Below are positions 46,489-56,290 of a DNA stretch of 64,000 nucleotides, one piece after another. The notes under the pieces were generated by a model. That model was not told the origin of the DNA and did no database searches. It saw only the letters and a list, made by a program, of their open reading frames with translations. A program made the translations under genes and the position numbers. Numbering within the stretch: the stretch's first letter is position 1; each line of letters starts with the position of its first letter. This stretch comes from Pseudomonas putida (GTDB lineage Bacteria; Pseudomonadota; Gammaproteobacteria; Pseudomonadales; Pseudomonadaceae). The stretch covers positions 434,001-498,000 of the forward strand of contig NZ_JANHLC010000004.1 of assembly GCF_028682395.1 (NCBI RefSeq), read 5' to 3'.

Positions 46489-47065
46489 CCCGACGGCGCC
46501 GGACCCGCGACGACGCGCCCGCGGGCGCCTGCAACTGGTCCTGATTCTGTTGATGGTCATCGGCCCAATGGTCCTGGCCACCGGCATGTACAAACTGCAG
46601 TTCTGGGTGCCCGACAGCCGCAGCTATCACGGTGAAATGATCGGCAACGGCCAGACCCGCGCCGAGCTGGGGGTCACCGCCGACGAGGACCGCTGGCAGA
46701 TCCTGGTCAGCGCTCCCCAGGCCTGCGATGCCGACTGCCAGCAGTTGGTCTACCTGGCGCGCCAGATCCAGATCGGCCTGGGCCGCGATGCGTCCCGGGC
46801 CAGCCATGCCCTGGCCAGCGCCCAGCCCCTGAGTGCCGAATACGAAGCCCGGCTGCAACGCGAGTATCCGCAGTTGCAGCGCTACCCGCTGGATCTGCCG
46901 GCCTACACCCGGGGGCTCGGCGCCAGCGGCGCGGCTGGCCAACAGCCGCAGCTATGGCTGGTCGATCCCCACGGCAACCTGGTGCTGCGCTATGACGCCA
47001 GGGTCAAGGGCAAGGATCTGCTCAACGACCTGCGCCACCTGCTGAAACTGTCGAACATCGGATAA
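46460..47065 (+). CDS. Oxidase-cluster membrane-anchored hypothetical protein
   Basis: A 201-residue protein with one N-terminal membrane helix (LQLVLILLMVIGPMVLATGM) and a periplasmic part. A cysteine pair C-x3-C occurs in SAPQACDADCQQLVYL near residue 90, in a spot reminiscent of thioredoxin/Sco folds, and the end DPHGNLVLRYDARVKGKDLL resembles Sco-like C-termini. A copper or redox role in CuA assembly is plausible but inferred. ATG at 46460 follows AAGGGAGA. It overlaps surf1 and precedes ctaA. Confidence 0.85.
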   Translation: MDTAMNPPASPTAPDPRRRARGRLQLVLILLMVIGPMVLATGMYKLQFWVPDSRSYHGEMIGNGQTRAELGVTADEDRWQILVSAPQACDADCQQLVYLARQIQIGLGRDASRASHALASAQPLSAEYEARLQREYPQLQRYPLDLPAYTRGLGASGAAGQQPQLWLVDPHGNLVLRYDARVKGKDLLNDLRHLLKLSNIG

Positions 47066-47075
47066 GGGCATTCCC

Positions 47076-48158
47076 ATGGCCAGACCTGGATTTCGTCTTG
47101 CGTTGCTTGCCACCCTGCTGGCACTGGTGGTGGTGTTGCTCGGTGCCTATACCCGGCTGACCCATGCCGGCCTCGGCTGCCCGGACTGGCCCGGCTGCTA
47201 CGGTTTTATCAGCGTACCCAAGAGCGAAGCCCAACTGGCCCATGCCGAACTGCATTTTCCCGAGGCCCCGGTGGAAGCCCACAAGGGCTGGAATGAAATG
47301 ATCCACCGCTACTTCGCCGGCGGCCTGGCGCTGACCATCGCCTTTCTCGCCGGCCGCGCCTGGCGCCAGCGCAAGGACGGCAGCGGCCAACCCTTGAAGC
47401 TGCCGCTGTTCCTGCTGGCCGTGGTCATCGCCCAGGCCGCGTTTGGCATGTGGACAGTGACGCTCAAACTCTGGCCACAAGTCGTCACGGCCCACCTGTT
47501 GGGTGGCTTTGCCACCTTGAGCCTGCTATTCCTGCTGACCCTGCGCCTGTCCGGCGTACTACCGGCGCTGGCCGTACCCAAGCGGTTGCAACGCTGGGCC
47601 ACCGCGGGCCTGGTGCTGGTCATCGCCCAAATCGCCCTGGGGGGCTGGGTCAGCTCCAACTATGCGGCGGTGGCCTGTATCGACCTGCCGACCTGCCACG
47701 GCCAGTGGTGGCCCGAGGTCGATTTCGCCAACGGCTTTCACCTGACCCAGCATATCGGCCCCAACTATCTGGGCGGGCAACTGGACAGCGATGCACGCAC
47801 CGCCATCCATCTGACTCACCGCATCGGCGCCCTGCTGGTGACCCTGGTCCTGCTCGGGCTGGCCTGGCAGTTGCGTGGGGTCGGCATGACTCGCCTGGCC
47901 GGGCTGCTGCTGGTGGCCCTGGCGGTGCAGATCAGCCTGGGGCTGAGCAATGTCTATTTCCACCTGCCCCTGCCGGTCGCCGTGGCCCATAACGCTGGCG
48001 GCGCCGCGTTGCTGCTGAGCCTGGTACTGATCAATTACTACGCGCGCACGGCGCTGGTCCGTGTTCGTCAGCCCGCCACGGTGGGCTGGCGCTTTCATCC
48101 ACGTAAACAGACGGCCGGCCCAATCACGATAAAAGGAGAAATGCCATGGCGACTCTGA
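47076..48158 (+). CDS. ctaA: Heme A synthase CtaA/Cox15
   Basis: A 360-residue, eight-helix membrane enzyme converting heme O to heme A. Conserved pieces are [20 protein letters not shown] near the N-terminus, the heme-ligand histidines in EMIHRYFAG and THRIGALL, and [12 protein letters not shown]. The two cysteines (GCPDWPGC) are typical of the type with a loop disulfide. Overlaps ctaB by 13 bases. Confidence 0.96.
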   Translation: MARPGFRLALLATLLALVVVLLGAYTRLTHAGLGCPDWPGCYGFISVPKSEAQLAHAELHFPEAPVEAHKGWNEMIHRYFAGGLALTIAFLAGRAWRQRKDGSGQPLKLPLFLLAVVIAQAAFGMWTVTLKLWPQVVTAHLLGGFATLSLLFLLTLRLSGVLPALAVPKRLQRWATAGLVLVIAQIALGGWVSSNYAAVACIDLPTCHGQWWPEVDFANGFHLTQHIGPNYLGGQLDSDARTAIHLTHRIGALLVTLVLLGLAWQLRGVGMTRLAGLLLVALAVQISLGLSNVYFHLPLPVAVAHNAGGAALLLSLVLINYYARTALVRVRQPATVGWRFHPRKQTAGPITIKGEMPWRL

Positions 48159-49045
48159 TTGGCGAACGTCACAGCCAGGCGATCTGGCGTGACTATCTGG
48201 AGCTGACCAAACCCAAGGTGGTGGTGCTGATGCTGATCACCTCGCTGGTCGGCATGTTCCTCGCGACCCGCGCCGGGGTGCCGTGGACGGTGCTGGTGTT
48301 CGGCAACCTGGGCATTGGCCTGTGCGCCGGGGGCGCGGCCGCGGTCAACCATGTGGTCGACAGGCGCATCGATGCCGTCATGGCCCGCACCCACAAACGG
48401 CCCCTGGCTGAAGGCCGGGTTTCACCGACAGCGGCCTTGGGCTTTGCCTTGCTGCTGGCGGTGAGCGGGCTGGTGTTGCTGCTGGCGTTCACCAACCCGC
48501 TGACCGCCTGGCTGACCCTGGCGTCACTGCTCGGTTACGCGGTGATCTACACCGGTTTTCTCAAGCGTGCGACGCCCCAGAACATCGTGATCGGCGGCCT
48601 GGCCGGCGCTGCGCCGCCGCTGCTGGGCTGGGTGGCTGCGACCGGGCATATCAGTGCCGAGCCACTGCTGCTGGTGCTGATTATCTTTGCCTGGACGCCG
48701 CCGCACTTCTGGGCCCTGGCGATCCATCGCAAGGAAGAATACGCCAAGGCCGATATCCCGATGTTGCCGGTGACCCACGGCGAGCACTACACCAAGGTGC
48801 ATATCCTGCTCTACACCTTCGCCCTGCTAGCGGTCAGCCTGTTGCCCTATGCAATCCACATGAGTGGCCTGCTGTACTTGGTTTGCGCCCTCGCCCTGGG
48901 CGCCCGCTTTCTGCATTGGGCCTGGGTGCTGTACCGTGGCAGTCAGCCGCACGCGGCGATCAACACCTTCAAGTACTCTATCTACTACTTGTTCCTGCTG
49001 TTTATCGCGCTGCTTGTCGACCACTACCTAGTGTTGAATCTATGA
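48146..49045 (+). CDS. ctaB: Protoheme IX farnesyltransferase CyoE/CtaB
   Basis: A 299-residue UbiA-superfamily prenyltransferase making heme O from heme B. The first Asp-rich motif N-x3-D is in [20 protein letters not shown] near residue 75, and the second is in [14 protein letters not shown] near residue 195. Eight to nine hydrophobic segments. With ctaA it supplies heme A to the oxidase. The ATG follows AAGGAGAA; the stop overlaps the next gene in an ATGA. Confidence 0.96.
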   Translation: MATLIGERHSQAIWRDYLELTKPKVVVLMLITSLVGMFLATRAGVPWTVLVFGNLGIGLCAGGAAAVNHVVDRRIDAVMARTHKRPLAEGRVSPTAALGFALLLAVSGLVLLLAFTNPLTAWLTLASLLGYAVIYTGFLKRATPQNIVIGGLAGAAPPLLGWVAATGHISAEPLLLVLIIFAWTPPHFWALAIHRKEEYAKADIPMLPVTHGEHYTKVHILLYTFALLAVSLLPYAIHMSGLLYLVCALALGARFLHWAWVLYRGSQPHAAINTFKYSIYYLFLLFIALLVDHYLVLNL

Positions 49046-49677
49046 CTCGAACTCAGAAAACCGTCTTTATTCTGGTCGCCGTAGTGGCGGTCATCCTCGG
49101 GCTCACGGTGCAGCGGGTGCTGTCCGGCAAGGGCCAGGGCGACCCCACCGCCCTGATCGATGCAGGGATCATCCTGCTGCCGCAGAGCCGCCAGTTGCCC
49201 GACCTGAAGATGCTCGACCAGGAGGGTCAGCCGGTAGCCGTCAACCAGTTGAAGGACAAATGGAGCCTGCTGTTCTTCGGCTATACCTTCTGCCCGGATA
49301 TCTGCCCGACCACCCTGGCCCAGTTGCGTCAGATCAAGAGCGAACTGCCCAAGGAACAAGTCGACAAACTGCAGATCGTCCTGGTCAGCGTCGACCCCAA
49401 TCGCGATACCCCGCAACAGCTCAAGCAGTACCTGAGCTACTTCGACCCCGAGTTCAAGGGCCTGACCGCGACCTCTCTGGGCGACCTGCAAAAGCTCGCC
49501 AATGCCGTAAGCATTCCCTTTATCCCGGCCGATACCAGCAAGCCCAACTATACGGTCGACCACAGCGGCAACCTTGCGCTCCTTGGCCCGGATGGCACCC
49601 AGCGCGGGTTTATCCGCGCACCGCTGAACAACCAGAAGCTGCTGGCCCAACTACCCGGCCTGCTGGCCCGTCCCTGA
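49042..49677 (+). CDS. SCO1/SenC copper chaperone
   Basis: A 211-residue thioredoxin-fold protein anchored by an N-terminal helix ([16 protein letters not shown]). The copper motif C-x3-C is at residues 84-88 (FCPDICPT) and the third ligand histidine is in TVDHSGN. SCO proteins deliver copper to the CuA site of CoxB. Last gene of the cluster, overlapping ctaB by four bases. Confidence 0.95.
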   Translation: MTRTQKTVFILVAVVAVILGLTVQRVLSGKGQGDPTALIDAGIILLPQSRQLPDLKMLDQEGQPVAVNQLKDKWSLLFFGYTFCPDICPTTLAQLRQIKSELPKEQVDKLQIVLVSVDPNRDTPQQLKQYLSYFDPEFKGLTATSLGDLQKLANAVSIPFIPADTSKPNYTVDHSGNLALLGPDGTQRGFIRAPLNNQKLLAQLPGLLARP

Positions 49678-49724
49678 TCGCCTAGTCCGCCTGACCGCGG
49701 CCCCGCCCAGGGCCGCGTGAGCGC

Positions 49725-50462
49725 CTACACCAGCCCGCCATTGGCCCGCAGGATCTGCCCATTGACCCAGCCCGCCGCCGGGCTGACCAGGAAGGCGATA
49801 ATACTGGCAATGTCCTGAGGCTGGCCGAGGCGTTCGAGGGGTGGCATCTTGGCGAAGGCCTGGATCTGCTCCGCACTCTTACCGTGCAGAAACAACTCGG
49901 TGGCCACCGGCCCGGGGGCGACGGCATTGACGGTAATCCTCCGGCCCCGCAGCTCCTTGGCAAACACCTGGGTCAAGGACTCCACCGCCGCCTTGCTGGC
50001 GATGTACACCGCATACCCAGGCAGGTTGAGCCCGACGGTACTGCTGGAAAAATTGACGATCCGGCCGCCCTCATTCAGCCGCTTCGCGGCTTCGCGCAAG
50101 GTATTGAAAGTGCCCCGGGTATTGATCGCGAAGGTCTGCTCAAACAGCTCGTCACTGTGTTCGGCCAACGGCAATACCTTGAGAATACCGGCGTTGTTGA
50201 TCAGCACGTCGACGCGGCCCAACTGCGCTTCGACCTGTGCGAACAACTCCCGGACCGCCGCCGAATCGGCAACATCGGCCTTGAACGCAAGCGCCCGGTG
50301 CCCGGCCTGCTGCAGCTCGGCGGCCAAGGCCGAGGCCTCGCTGGCGCTACTGGCGTAGTTGATGGCCACGGCAAAGCCGTCCTCGGCCAGTTGACGCGCG
50401 ATCACCGCGCCAATACCACGGGAGGCACCGGTGACCAGCGCGACTTTGAGGGGAGCAGTCAT
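49725..50462 (-). CDS. SDR-family oxidoreductase
   Basis: A 245-residue short-chain dehydrogenase. The cofactor motif is TGASRGIG near residue 14; the NNAG block is LINNAGIL near residue 90; the catalytic Ser lies in NFSSSTVGLN and the Tyr-x3-Lys in YIASK. Resembles 3-oxoacyl-ACP reductase-like enzymes, but the substrate is not defined. The start MTAPLKVALVTG (complement of 50460-50462) was chosen over an ATG six codons upstream. It stands alone. Confidence 0.88.
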   Translation of the reverse strand: MTAPLKVALVTGASRGIGAVIARQLAEDGFAVAINYASSASEASALAAELQQAGHRALAFKADVADSAAVRELFAQVEAQLGRVDVLINNAGILKVLPLAEHSDELFEQTFAINTRGTFNTLREAAKRLNEGGRIVNFSSSTVGLNLPGYAVYIASKAAVESLTQVFAKELRGRRITVNAVAPGPVATELFLHGKSAEQIQAFAKMPPLERLGQPQDIASIIAFLVSPAAGWVNGQILRANGGLV

Positions 50463-50570
50463 GGTGTAGTCCTTGAGCAAAGGGGAGAGGCCGACAATTT
50501 CACCGATTTGCCCAGGGCAATAAAGCCCGGCCAGCTGACATCACTGTTCGCAAAATCCCAATAATCGAAG

Positions 50571-50596
50571 CGCCCTCGTACCGTCGTACGAGGGCG
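50571..50596 (-). terminator. Hairpin after triC, likely terminator
   Basis: CGCCCTCGTAC / GTACGAGGGCG, a perfect 11-bp stem with a 4-base loop, 7 bases past the triC stop. The downstream tract on the minus strand is only modestly T-rich. Confidence 0.65.
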
Positions 50597-50602
50597 TGAT
50601 CG

Positions 50603-53600
50603 TCAGGCGGCTTTTGCCGGTTCCTTGATCCGGTACCAGGCCACATACAGCGCCGGCAGGAACAACAGCGTCAGCAGGGTGGCGACGATAATCCCGCCAA
50701 TCATCGCGTAGGCCATCGGCCCCCAGAAGACTTCCCGGGCGATGGGGATCATCCCCAGGCTGGCGGCGGCAGCGGTCAGCAAAATCGGCCGACGCCGATG
50801 CTCGGTGGCTTCGACCACCGCATCCCAGGGCTGATAACCCTCACGCTCGAAGGCATCGATCTGGGTCACCAGGATCACCGAGTTGCGGATGATGATCCCG
50901 ATCAGCGCCAGGATCCCCAGGATCGCCACAAAGCCCATGGGCGTTCCGGTCGGCACCAGTGCCAGCACCACACCGATCAGGCCTAGCGGCGCAACACTGG
51001 CCACCAGGAACATCTTCTGCACGCTGTGCAGCTGGATCATCAGGAACGTCGCCATCAGGAACAACATCAGCGGCACCACCTTGGCAATCGGCCCCTGGGC
51101 CTTGCCGCTTTCCTCTACGGTGCCGCCGGTCGCGACCTTGTAGCCCACCGGCAGGCTGGCGGCAAACTCGTCGATCTTCGGCTTCAGTTGCTTGACCAGG
51201 TCGGTCGGCTGAATCTCGCCGTTCACCGCAGCCTTGAGGGTGATGGTGGGCTTGCGGTCACGACGCCAGACCAGCGGCTGCTCCAGTTCGTAGCGCACCG
51301 TGGCGAAGGCCAGCAATGGAATCGAGGTGCCGTTGGGGGTGACGATCTGCAAGTTCTGCAGGGTTTCCGGTGAGCCACGCTCGCTGTCCACCGCCCGGCC
51401 GACCACGTTGATCAGGTAGATATCGTCCTTGACCTGGGTCACTGGGGCGCCGCTGACAATGCTGTTCATCAGTTTGGCCACATCCTCCGAAGACAGCCCC
51501 AACTGACGCGCCTTGTCCTGGGCAATATCAATGCGCAACACCTTGCCCGGCTCGTTCCAGTCATAGATGGTTTCGCCGACATTGGGGTTTTCATCCAGCA
51601 CCTTGGCCAAGGCCAGGGCGTGCTTGCGCACCTGGTCGATATCCGGCCCGCTGATCCGGTACTGCAGAGGCCGGCCCACCGGCGGGCCCATTTCCAGGGT
51701 CTGGACAAAGCTACCAATGCCGACAAAGTCCTCGCGCAGGCGTTTGTTCAGGCGTTCGATCAAGCCCGCGCGCTGCTCCAGGCCCTTGCTGACAATCACC
51801 AACTGGGCGTAATAGGGGTTCTGCAATTGCTGGTCGAGGGGCAAGTAGAAACGGATCGCGCCCTCACCGATATAGGTGCTCCAGTGCTCGATATCCGGGT
51901 CATCCTTGAGGGTCGCTTCCAGGCGGTCGACGGCCCTGCGCGTCTCCTCGATAGAAGCATTTTGCGGCAGGTTGAGGTCCACCAGGACCTCCGGCCGGTC
52001 GGACGACGGGAAGAACTGGTTCTGCACAAACCGCATGCAGAACACCGACAGTACGAAAATCAGCAGGGTAATACCGATACACAGCCAGCGATTGCGCATC
52101 GACCACAGCAGCCCGCTGTTGAACGCCCGGCCAATGCGCCCCGGCTCTGCGGAATGAGGCTTGATGTTCTGGCTGAGGATGTGCACGCCGAGGACCGGGG
52201 CAAACAGCACCGCGACCACCCACGACACCAGCATCGCCACCGCGATCACCGCAAACAGGGTGAAGGTGTACTCGCCGGCCGAACTGGCATTGAGACCGAT
52301 GGGCACGAAACCGGCCACGGTCACCAAGGTCCCGGTCAGCATCGGGAAGGCCGTTGAGGTGTAGGCAAAGGTCGCCGCCTGTTCCTTGGTATCGCCCAGC
52401 TCCAGGCGCGTGACCATCATCTCCACGGTGATCATGGCGTCGTCCACCAGCAGCCCCAGGGCGATAATCAAGGCACCCAGGGAAATCCGCTGCATGGTGA
52501 TGCCGCTGTACTCCATAAAGACAAAGACCAGCGCCAGCACCAGCGGGATCGAACAGGCCACTACCAGCCCGGCACGCAGGCCGAGGCTGATAAAGCTGAC
52601 GACCAGGACGATGATCACCGCTTCGAACAAGGCCCCGGTAAAACCGCCGACCGCCTTCTCTACCACCACGGCCTGGTCCGAAACGTTGTGCACGCCCACG
52701 CCGACCGGCAGGTCGGCCGTCAGGCTGGCCATGCGCGCGTGCAGGTCGCGGCCGAACTCCTGGATATTGCCACCCGGCTTCATGGCCACGGCCAGGCCGA
52801 TGGCCGGCTGGCCATTGAAGCGAAACTGCGGGGTCGGCGGGTCGACATAGCCACGACTGATCTCGGCGATATCTGCCAACCGGTAGAAACGGTCGTTCAG
52901 TTTCAGGTTAACCGTCTCCAGGTCTTTTTCCGACGCGTACTGCCCGCTGGTGCGCACGGAAATTCGCTCCGGCCCAGCCTCGATCACCCCGGCCGGGGTC
53001 ACCGCGTTCTGTTGTTGCAGGCTCTCGACGACCTGGCGCTGGTCAATGCCCAAGGCCGCCAGCTTACGGGTGGAGAAATTCAGGTAGAGCACTTCGTCCT
53101 GCTCGCCAATCATCTCGACCTTGCCCAGGTTGGGCACATCGCGAATCCCGGCCCGGACCTGCTCGACATAATCGCGCAGTTGGCGCATCGACAGGCCATC
53201 GCTGGTAAAGGCGAAGACCGAGCCATAGACATCACCGAACTCATCGTTGAAGCCCGGCCCCTGGATACCCTGGGGAAAGCTGCCGCGGATATCGTCGATC
53301 TTCTTGCGCACCTGGTACCAGATCTGCGGAATGTCCTTGCCGCTGGTGGTGTCGCGCAGATACACGTAGACCGTCGATTCACCGGGGCGGGTGTAGCTTT
53401 TCACGTAATCCAGCGAATCGAGTTCCTCAAGTTTTTTCTCGATCCGGTCGGTGACCTGTTCCAGGGTTTCATCCACCGTGGCGCCGGGCCATTTGGTCTG
53501 GATGATCATGGTCTTGATGGTAAAGGACGGGTCTTCCTCGCGGCCCAGGTTGAAATAGGAAAACACCCCCATCAACAGGGCGACAAACATCAGGTACCAG

Positions 53601-53653
53601 ACGAACGACTGGTGTTTGAGGGCCCACTCGGACAGGTTGAAACTCCCTTTCAT
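50603..53653 (-). CDS. RND efflux transporter, TriC-like
   Basis: A 1016-residue inner-membrane proton antiporter of the HAE-1 RND class. It starts with a membrane helix (WYLMFVALLMGVFSYFNLG), has two large periplasmic loops and twelve predicted helices. The proton-relay aspartates are in LGLLVDDAMITVEMMV. It lies after two adaptor genes, coupled by ATGA overlaps; this is the P. aeruginosa TriABC plan, in which both adaptors are needed and triclosan is a substrate. No outer-membrane channel gene is nearby; TriABC borrows OpmH. Confidence 0.9.
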   Translation of the reverse strand: MKGSFNLSEWALKHQSFVWYLMFVALLMGVFSYFNLGREEDPSFTIKTMIIQTKWPGATVDETLEQVTDRIEKKLEELDSLDYVKSYTRPGESTVYVYLRDTTSGKDIPQIWYQVRKKIDDIRGSFPQGIQGPGFNDEFGDVYGSVFAFTSDGLSMRQLRDYVEQVRAGIRDVPNLGKVEMIGEQDEVLYLNFSTRKLAALGIDQRQVVESLQQQNAVTPAGVIEAGPERISVRTSGQYASEKDLETVNLKLNDRFYRLADIAEISRGYVDPPTPQFRFNGQPAIGLAVAMKPGGNIQEFGRDLHARMASLTADLPVGVGVHNVSDQAVVVEKAVGGFTGALFEAVIIVLVVSFISLGLRAGLVVACSIPLVLALVFVFMEYSGITMQRISLGALIIALGLLVDDAMITVEMMVTRLELGDTKEQAATFAYTSTAFPMLTGTLVTVAGFVPIGLNASSAGEYTFTLFAVIAVAMLVSWVVAVLFAPVLGVHILSQNIKPHSAEPGRIGRAFNSGLLWSMRNRWLCIGITLLIFVLSVFCMRFVQNQFFPSSDRPEVLVDLNLPQNASIEETRRAVDRLEATLKDDPDIEHWSTYIGEGAIRFYLPLDQQLQNPYYAQLVIVSKGLEQRAGLIERLNKRLREDFVGIGSFVQTLEMGPPVGRPLQYRISGPDIDQVRKHALALAKVLDENPNVGETIYDWNEPGKVLRIDIAQDKARQLGLSSEDVAKLMNSIVSGAPVTQVKDDIYLINVVGRAVDSERGSPETLQNLQIVTPNGTSIPLLAFATVRYELEQPLVWRRDRKPTITLKAAVNGEIQPTDLVKQLKPKIDEFAASLPVGYKVATGGTVEESGKAQGPIAKVVPLMLFLMATFLMIQLHSVQKMFLVASVAPLGLIGVVLALVPTGTPMGFVAILGILALIGIIIRNSVILVTQIDAFEREGYQPWDAVVEATEHRRRPILLTAAAASLGMIPIAREVFWGPMAYAMIGGIIVATLLTLLFLPALYVAWYRIKEPAKAA

Positions 53654-54720
53654 TGCGGGCTTTCCTCATTGATTTTGACTTTCTGTCCGGGCTTCAGGCT
53701 ATTCACCCCGGCGCTGACCACACGCTCGCCCGCCTTGACTCCGGACGCCAGGAGCATGCGACCGGCGTTGCGGCTCAACACCTTGACCGCGCGCGGGGAG
53801 ACCGTCTGGGTCTGGCTGTCGATCAGCCAGATCCGTGTCTGCCCGTCGACCTCCTGCAGTGCCGACAACGGCAGCTCGGTGCGCGGTTCGATGGCCGTGC
53901 TGAGGGTTACGCTGATCGAGGTGCCGAGGCGAAACGCCGCCGGTGTCTGGTCCAGGGTCAGCCGCGCACGGCGAGTGCGCGTTGCACTGTCGGCCTGGGG
54001 TTCGATTTCACGCAGATGGGCCCGGGTGTTGACCCCTGGATCCAGCTGGCCGGCCACCAGGAACTCGACCCCTGCCGCCAGTTCATCGGCCAGGGTCGTG
54101 GGCAAGTCGATCACCGCTTCCTTGATATCCGGGCGCGCCAGGGTCACCACTTCCTGGCCGGCGCTGACCACCTGCCCGGCTTCGGCACGCCAATCGGTGA
54201 CCACGGCCGCATGATCGGTGCGCAGTTCGCTGTAGGCCAACTGGTCGCGTGCCTGGCTGACGGCGGCCTTGGCCTGGGTCAGGGAGGCCGCGGTGGTCTT
54301 CAGTTCGGTCTGGGCGATATCGAGCTGGGCCTGGGCGCCTACACCGCGCTGGAACAGTTCCAGCTGGCGTCGGGCATTGGCCTGGGCATTGATCAACTGG
54401 GCCTGGACCCGCGCCAAGTCACCCTCGGCCGCGCGCAACTGGTTGCGCTGGTCGGTCGGATCAAGGGTGGCAAGCAGAGCGCCCTTTTCCACCTCGCTGC
54501 CGACATCCACGTTGCGCCGGGCAATGCGCCCCGCCACCCGAAAGCCCAGGGTGCTTTCATAGCGCGCCTGGATGGTCCCGGCGAAACGCCCGAGGCTCTG
54601 CTCGATCTCGGGCCGAACTTCGACAAAAACCACCGGCCGCACCGGATCCGGTGGCGGTTGTTCCTTCGAGCAGGCGGCCAGGGTCAGGCAGCCGAGCAGG
54701 ATCCATGGCGTCGGCTTCAT
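53650..54720 (-). CDS. RND membrane fusion protein, TriB-like
   Basis: A 356-residue adaptor lipoprotein. Leader MKPTPWILLGCLTLAACSK with lipobox LAAC, so C17 is acylated. Lipoyl half-motif in IARRNVDVGSEVEKGALLAT; the helical hairpin runs from about residues 85 to 150; beta-barrel and membrane-proximal parts follow. The start overlaps the triA stop by four bases and its stop overlaps triC. It bridges the pump and channel across the periplasm. Confidence 0.9.
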   Translation of the reverse strand: MKPTPWILLGCLTLAACSKEQPPPDPVRPVVFVEVRPEIEQSLGRFAGTIQARYESTLGFRVAGRIARRNVDVGSEVEKGALLATLDPTDQRNQLRAAEGDLARVQAQLINAQANARRQLELFQRGVGAQAQLDIAQTELKTTAASLTQAKAAVSQARDQLAYSELRTDHAAVVTDWRAEAGQVVSAGQEVVTLARPDIKEAVIDLPTTLADELAAGVEFLVAGQLDPGVNTRAHLREIEPQADSATRTRRARLTLDQTPAAFRLGTSISVTLSTAIEPRTELPLSALQEVDGQTRIWLIDSQTQTVSPRAVKVLSRNAGRMLLASGVKAGERVVSAGVNSLKPGQKVKINEESPQ

Positions 54721-55826
54721 GGCTGTTTTTCCGGTGAGGGGCTGGCTGATACCGCGGAGCGATCGGCGATTTCCACCCGACTGCCGGGGTGCAGCAGTTG
54801 CCCGCCGGCCACCACCACCCGCTCGCCCGTCTCAAGGCCCGCGCTAAGGATCACCTGGCCAGTCAGGTAGCGGCTCACCTTGACCGGTTGCAGCCGCGCC
54901 TTGTCGTGTTCATCCAGTACCCAGACCGCCGGCTCGCTGACATCCTTGGTCAACGCCGACCAGGGCAGCGCGATACCGGCCTTGGTCGGCGCTGACAGCG
55001 TCGCGCTGACCACCGCCCCCAGGTCCATGCCGGCCGGCAGCGTTTCGAGGGCGACCTTGACCTGCAGGGTACCGCTCTGCGCCGAAACGGCCGGGGTCAC
55101 TTCACGGACCTGGCCTTGGGTCCGGATCGACGGATTGTCCAGCAGGGTCACCTGGATCGGCGCATCCCCGGGCGGCTCGACCAGCAGCGACTCATAGACA
55201 TTGAACACTGCATCGCGCCCGCCATCGCGGGCCAGGCTGAAGATCGGCATGGTCGCCTGCACCACCTGCCCGACCTCGGCCTGGCGCGCGGTTATCACCC
55301 CGGGGGCCTCGGCGACCAGGGCGGTGTAGCTCAATTGTTCACGGGCATTGGCCAACTGCGCCTGGGCAGCCACCAGGGCGCTTTTGCTGCTCAGCAGCCC
55401 GGCCTGGGCCGCGTCGTATTCACTCTGGCTGGTGTAGCCCTTGGGCAGCAGCTTGCGCTGGCGCTCAAAGGCCGCGCTGGTCTGCTGCACCCGCGCCTGG
55501 GCCGCGCTGACTTCGGCCTGGGCGCTGTCGACATTGGTCTGTAGATCCTTGGGGTCGAGGCGGGCCAGCACCTGTTGCGCAGACACCCGATCACCGACAT
55601 CCACCAGGCGCTGAATGATCTTGCCACCGACGCGAAAGGACAGATCGGTCTGGACCCGTGCCTGGATATCGCCGGTCATGGTGACGAGGTTGGCAAAATC
55701 GCCTCGCTGCACTTCCTGGACCAGGACGCGCGGCCGCGTCGGCTCCTGCGGCGGCGCCTTGCCGCAACCGACCAGTAGCGCGACCAGCGCCAAGCCCATC
55801 CTCCCCTTGAATCGCCACCGCGTCAT
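54717..55826 (-). CDS. RND membrane fusion protein, TriA-like
   Basis: A 369-residue adaptor lipoprotein with lipobox LVGC in LALVALLVGCGK. The lipoyl region includes GKIIQRLVDVGDRVSAQQVL and the coiled hairpin spans about residues 90-165. It is a paralogue of the next gene, and having two adaptors in one pump is the special feature of the Tri type. First gene of the operon, with a small inverted repeat upstream. Confidence 0.9.
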   Translation of the reverse strand: MTRWRFKGRMGLALVALLVGCGKAPPQEPTRPRVLVQEVQRGDFANLVTMTGDIQARVQTDLSFRVGGKIIQRLVDVGDRVSAQQVLARLDPKDLQTNVDSAQAEVSAAQARVQQTSAAFERQRKLLPKGYTSQSEYDAAQAGLLSSKSALVAAQAQLANAREQLSYTALVAEAPGVITARQAEVGQVVQATMPIFSLARDGGRDAVFNVYESLLVEPPGDAPIQVTLLDNPSIRTQGQVREVTPAVSAQSGTLQVKVALETLPAGMDLGAVVSATLSAPTKAGIALPWSALTKDVSEPAVWVLDEHDKARLQPVKVSRYLTGQVILSAGLETGERVVVAGGQLLHPGSRVEIADRSAVSASPSPEKQP

Positions 55827-55869
55827 GCAGGCTCCTTTTTTGTGCCAGAGACGTTACGACTGTTAGCGT

Positions 55870-55888
55870 AGATCAGGGTTCATGATCT
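55870..55888. promoter_or_regulatory. Inverted repeat upstream of triA
   Basis: AGATCA-GGGTTCA-TGATCT, perfect 6-bp arms with a 7-base spacer, 44 bases before triA. Could be a repressor site; no regulator gene is adjacent. Confidence 0.35.
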
Positions 55889-56087
55889 GCCTGACACGGC
55901 GACGACACTCGCAGGCAAGCTTGTGCAGGCGGTGATCCGGAGGCCCCTAAAAGGGCGGTTTTCAGGCAATGGACTACAGAAAACTCTTTCTGACGTGTGG
56001 GATGGATCTTTTACTCAGAACCGCGCTCCTATTCTCGAGAATCTTGGCCACACTCACCCAGCGCCGCATTCACGAGGAAGCCCGAGC

Positions 56088-56216
56088 ATGTACAAGCAAC
56101 CCCGTTTGCCTCACACCCGACCACCGGAAAAGCTCGACCCCGAGAACGTGCTCAAGCTGCTGGTCGCTCTGCGCCGGGCCGTCAAGCCACAACCGAATGA
56201 AACACCGCTCGCCTGA
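56088..56216 (+). CDS. Small ORF, 42 residues, proline-rich basic protein
   Basis: A short frame with an unusually good ribosome site (GAGGAAG, about 8 bases before the ATG). The product begins MYKQPRLPHTRPPEKLDPEN and ends with a short helix-like part (VLKLLVALRRAVKPQP). It is divergent from triABC. No homologue is recognised. The ribosome site and compact placement favour a real gene, but a chance frame cannot be excluded. Confidence 0.5.
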   Translation: MYKQPRLPHTRPPEKLDPENVLKLLVALRRAVKPQPNETPLA

Positions 56217-56231
56217 TTTTTCAGGCAACAC

Positions 56232-56267
56232 AAAAAACGCCGAGGGCTGGTAGCAGCCGTCGGCGTT
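56232..56267 (-). terminator. Rho-independent terminator of metQ
   Basis: AACGCCGA / TCGGCGTT with an inner GGCTG / CAGCC stem. On the minus strand six T residues follow. Twenty-three bases after the metQ stop. Confidence 0.88.
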
Positions 56268-56290
56268 GAAGTCTTGAAGGGTGTGGCGAA

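Noticed and set aside
52688-54214. 508-codon frame antisense to triC and triB
   Set aside because: GC-rich shadow of two well-supported genes; its product is low-complexity and unrecognisable.
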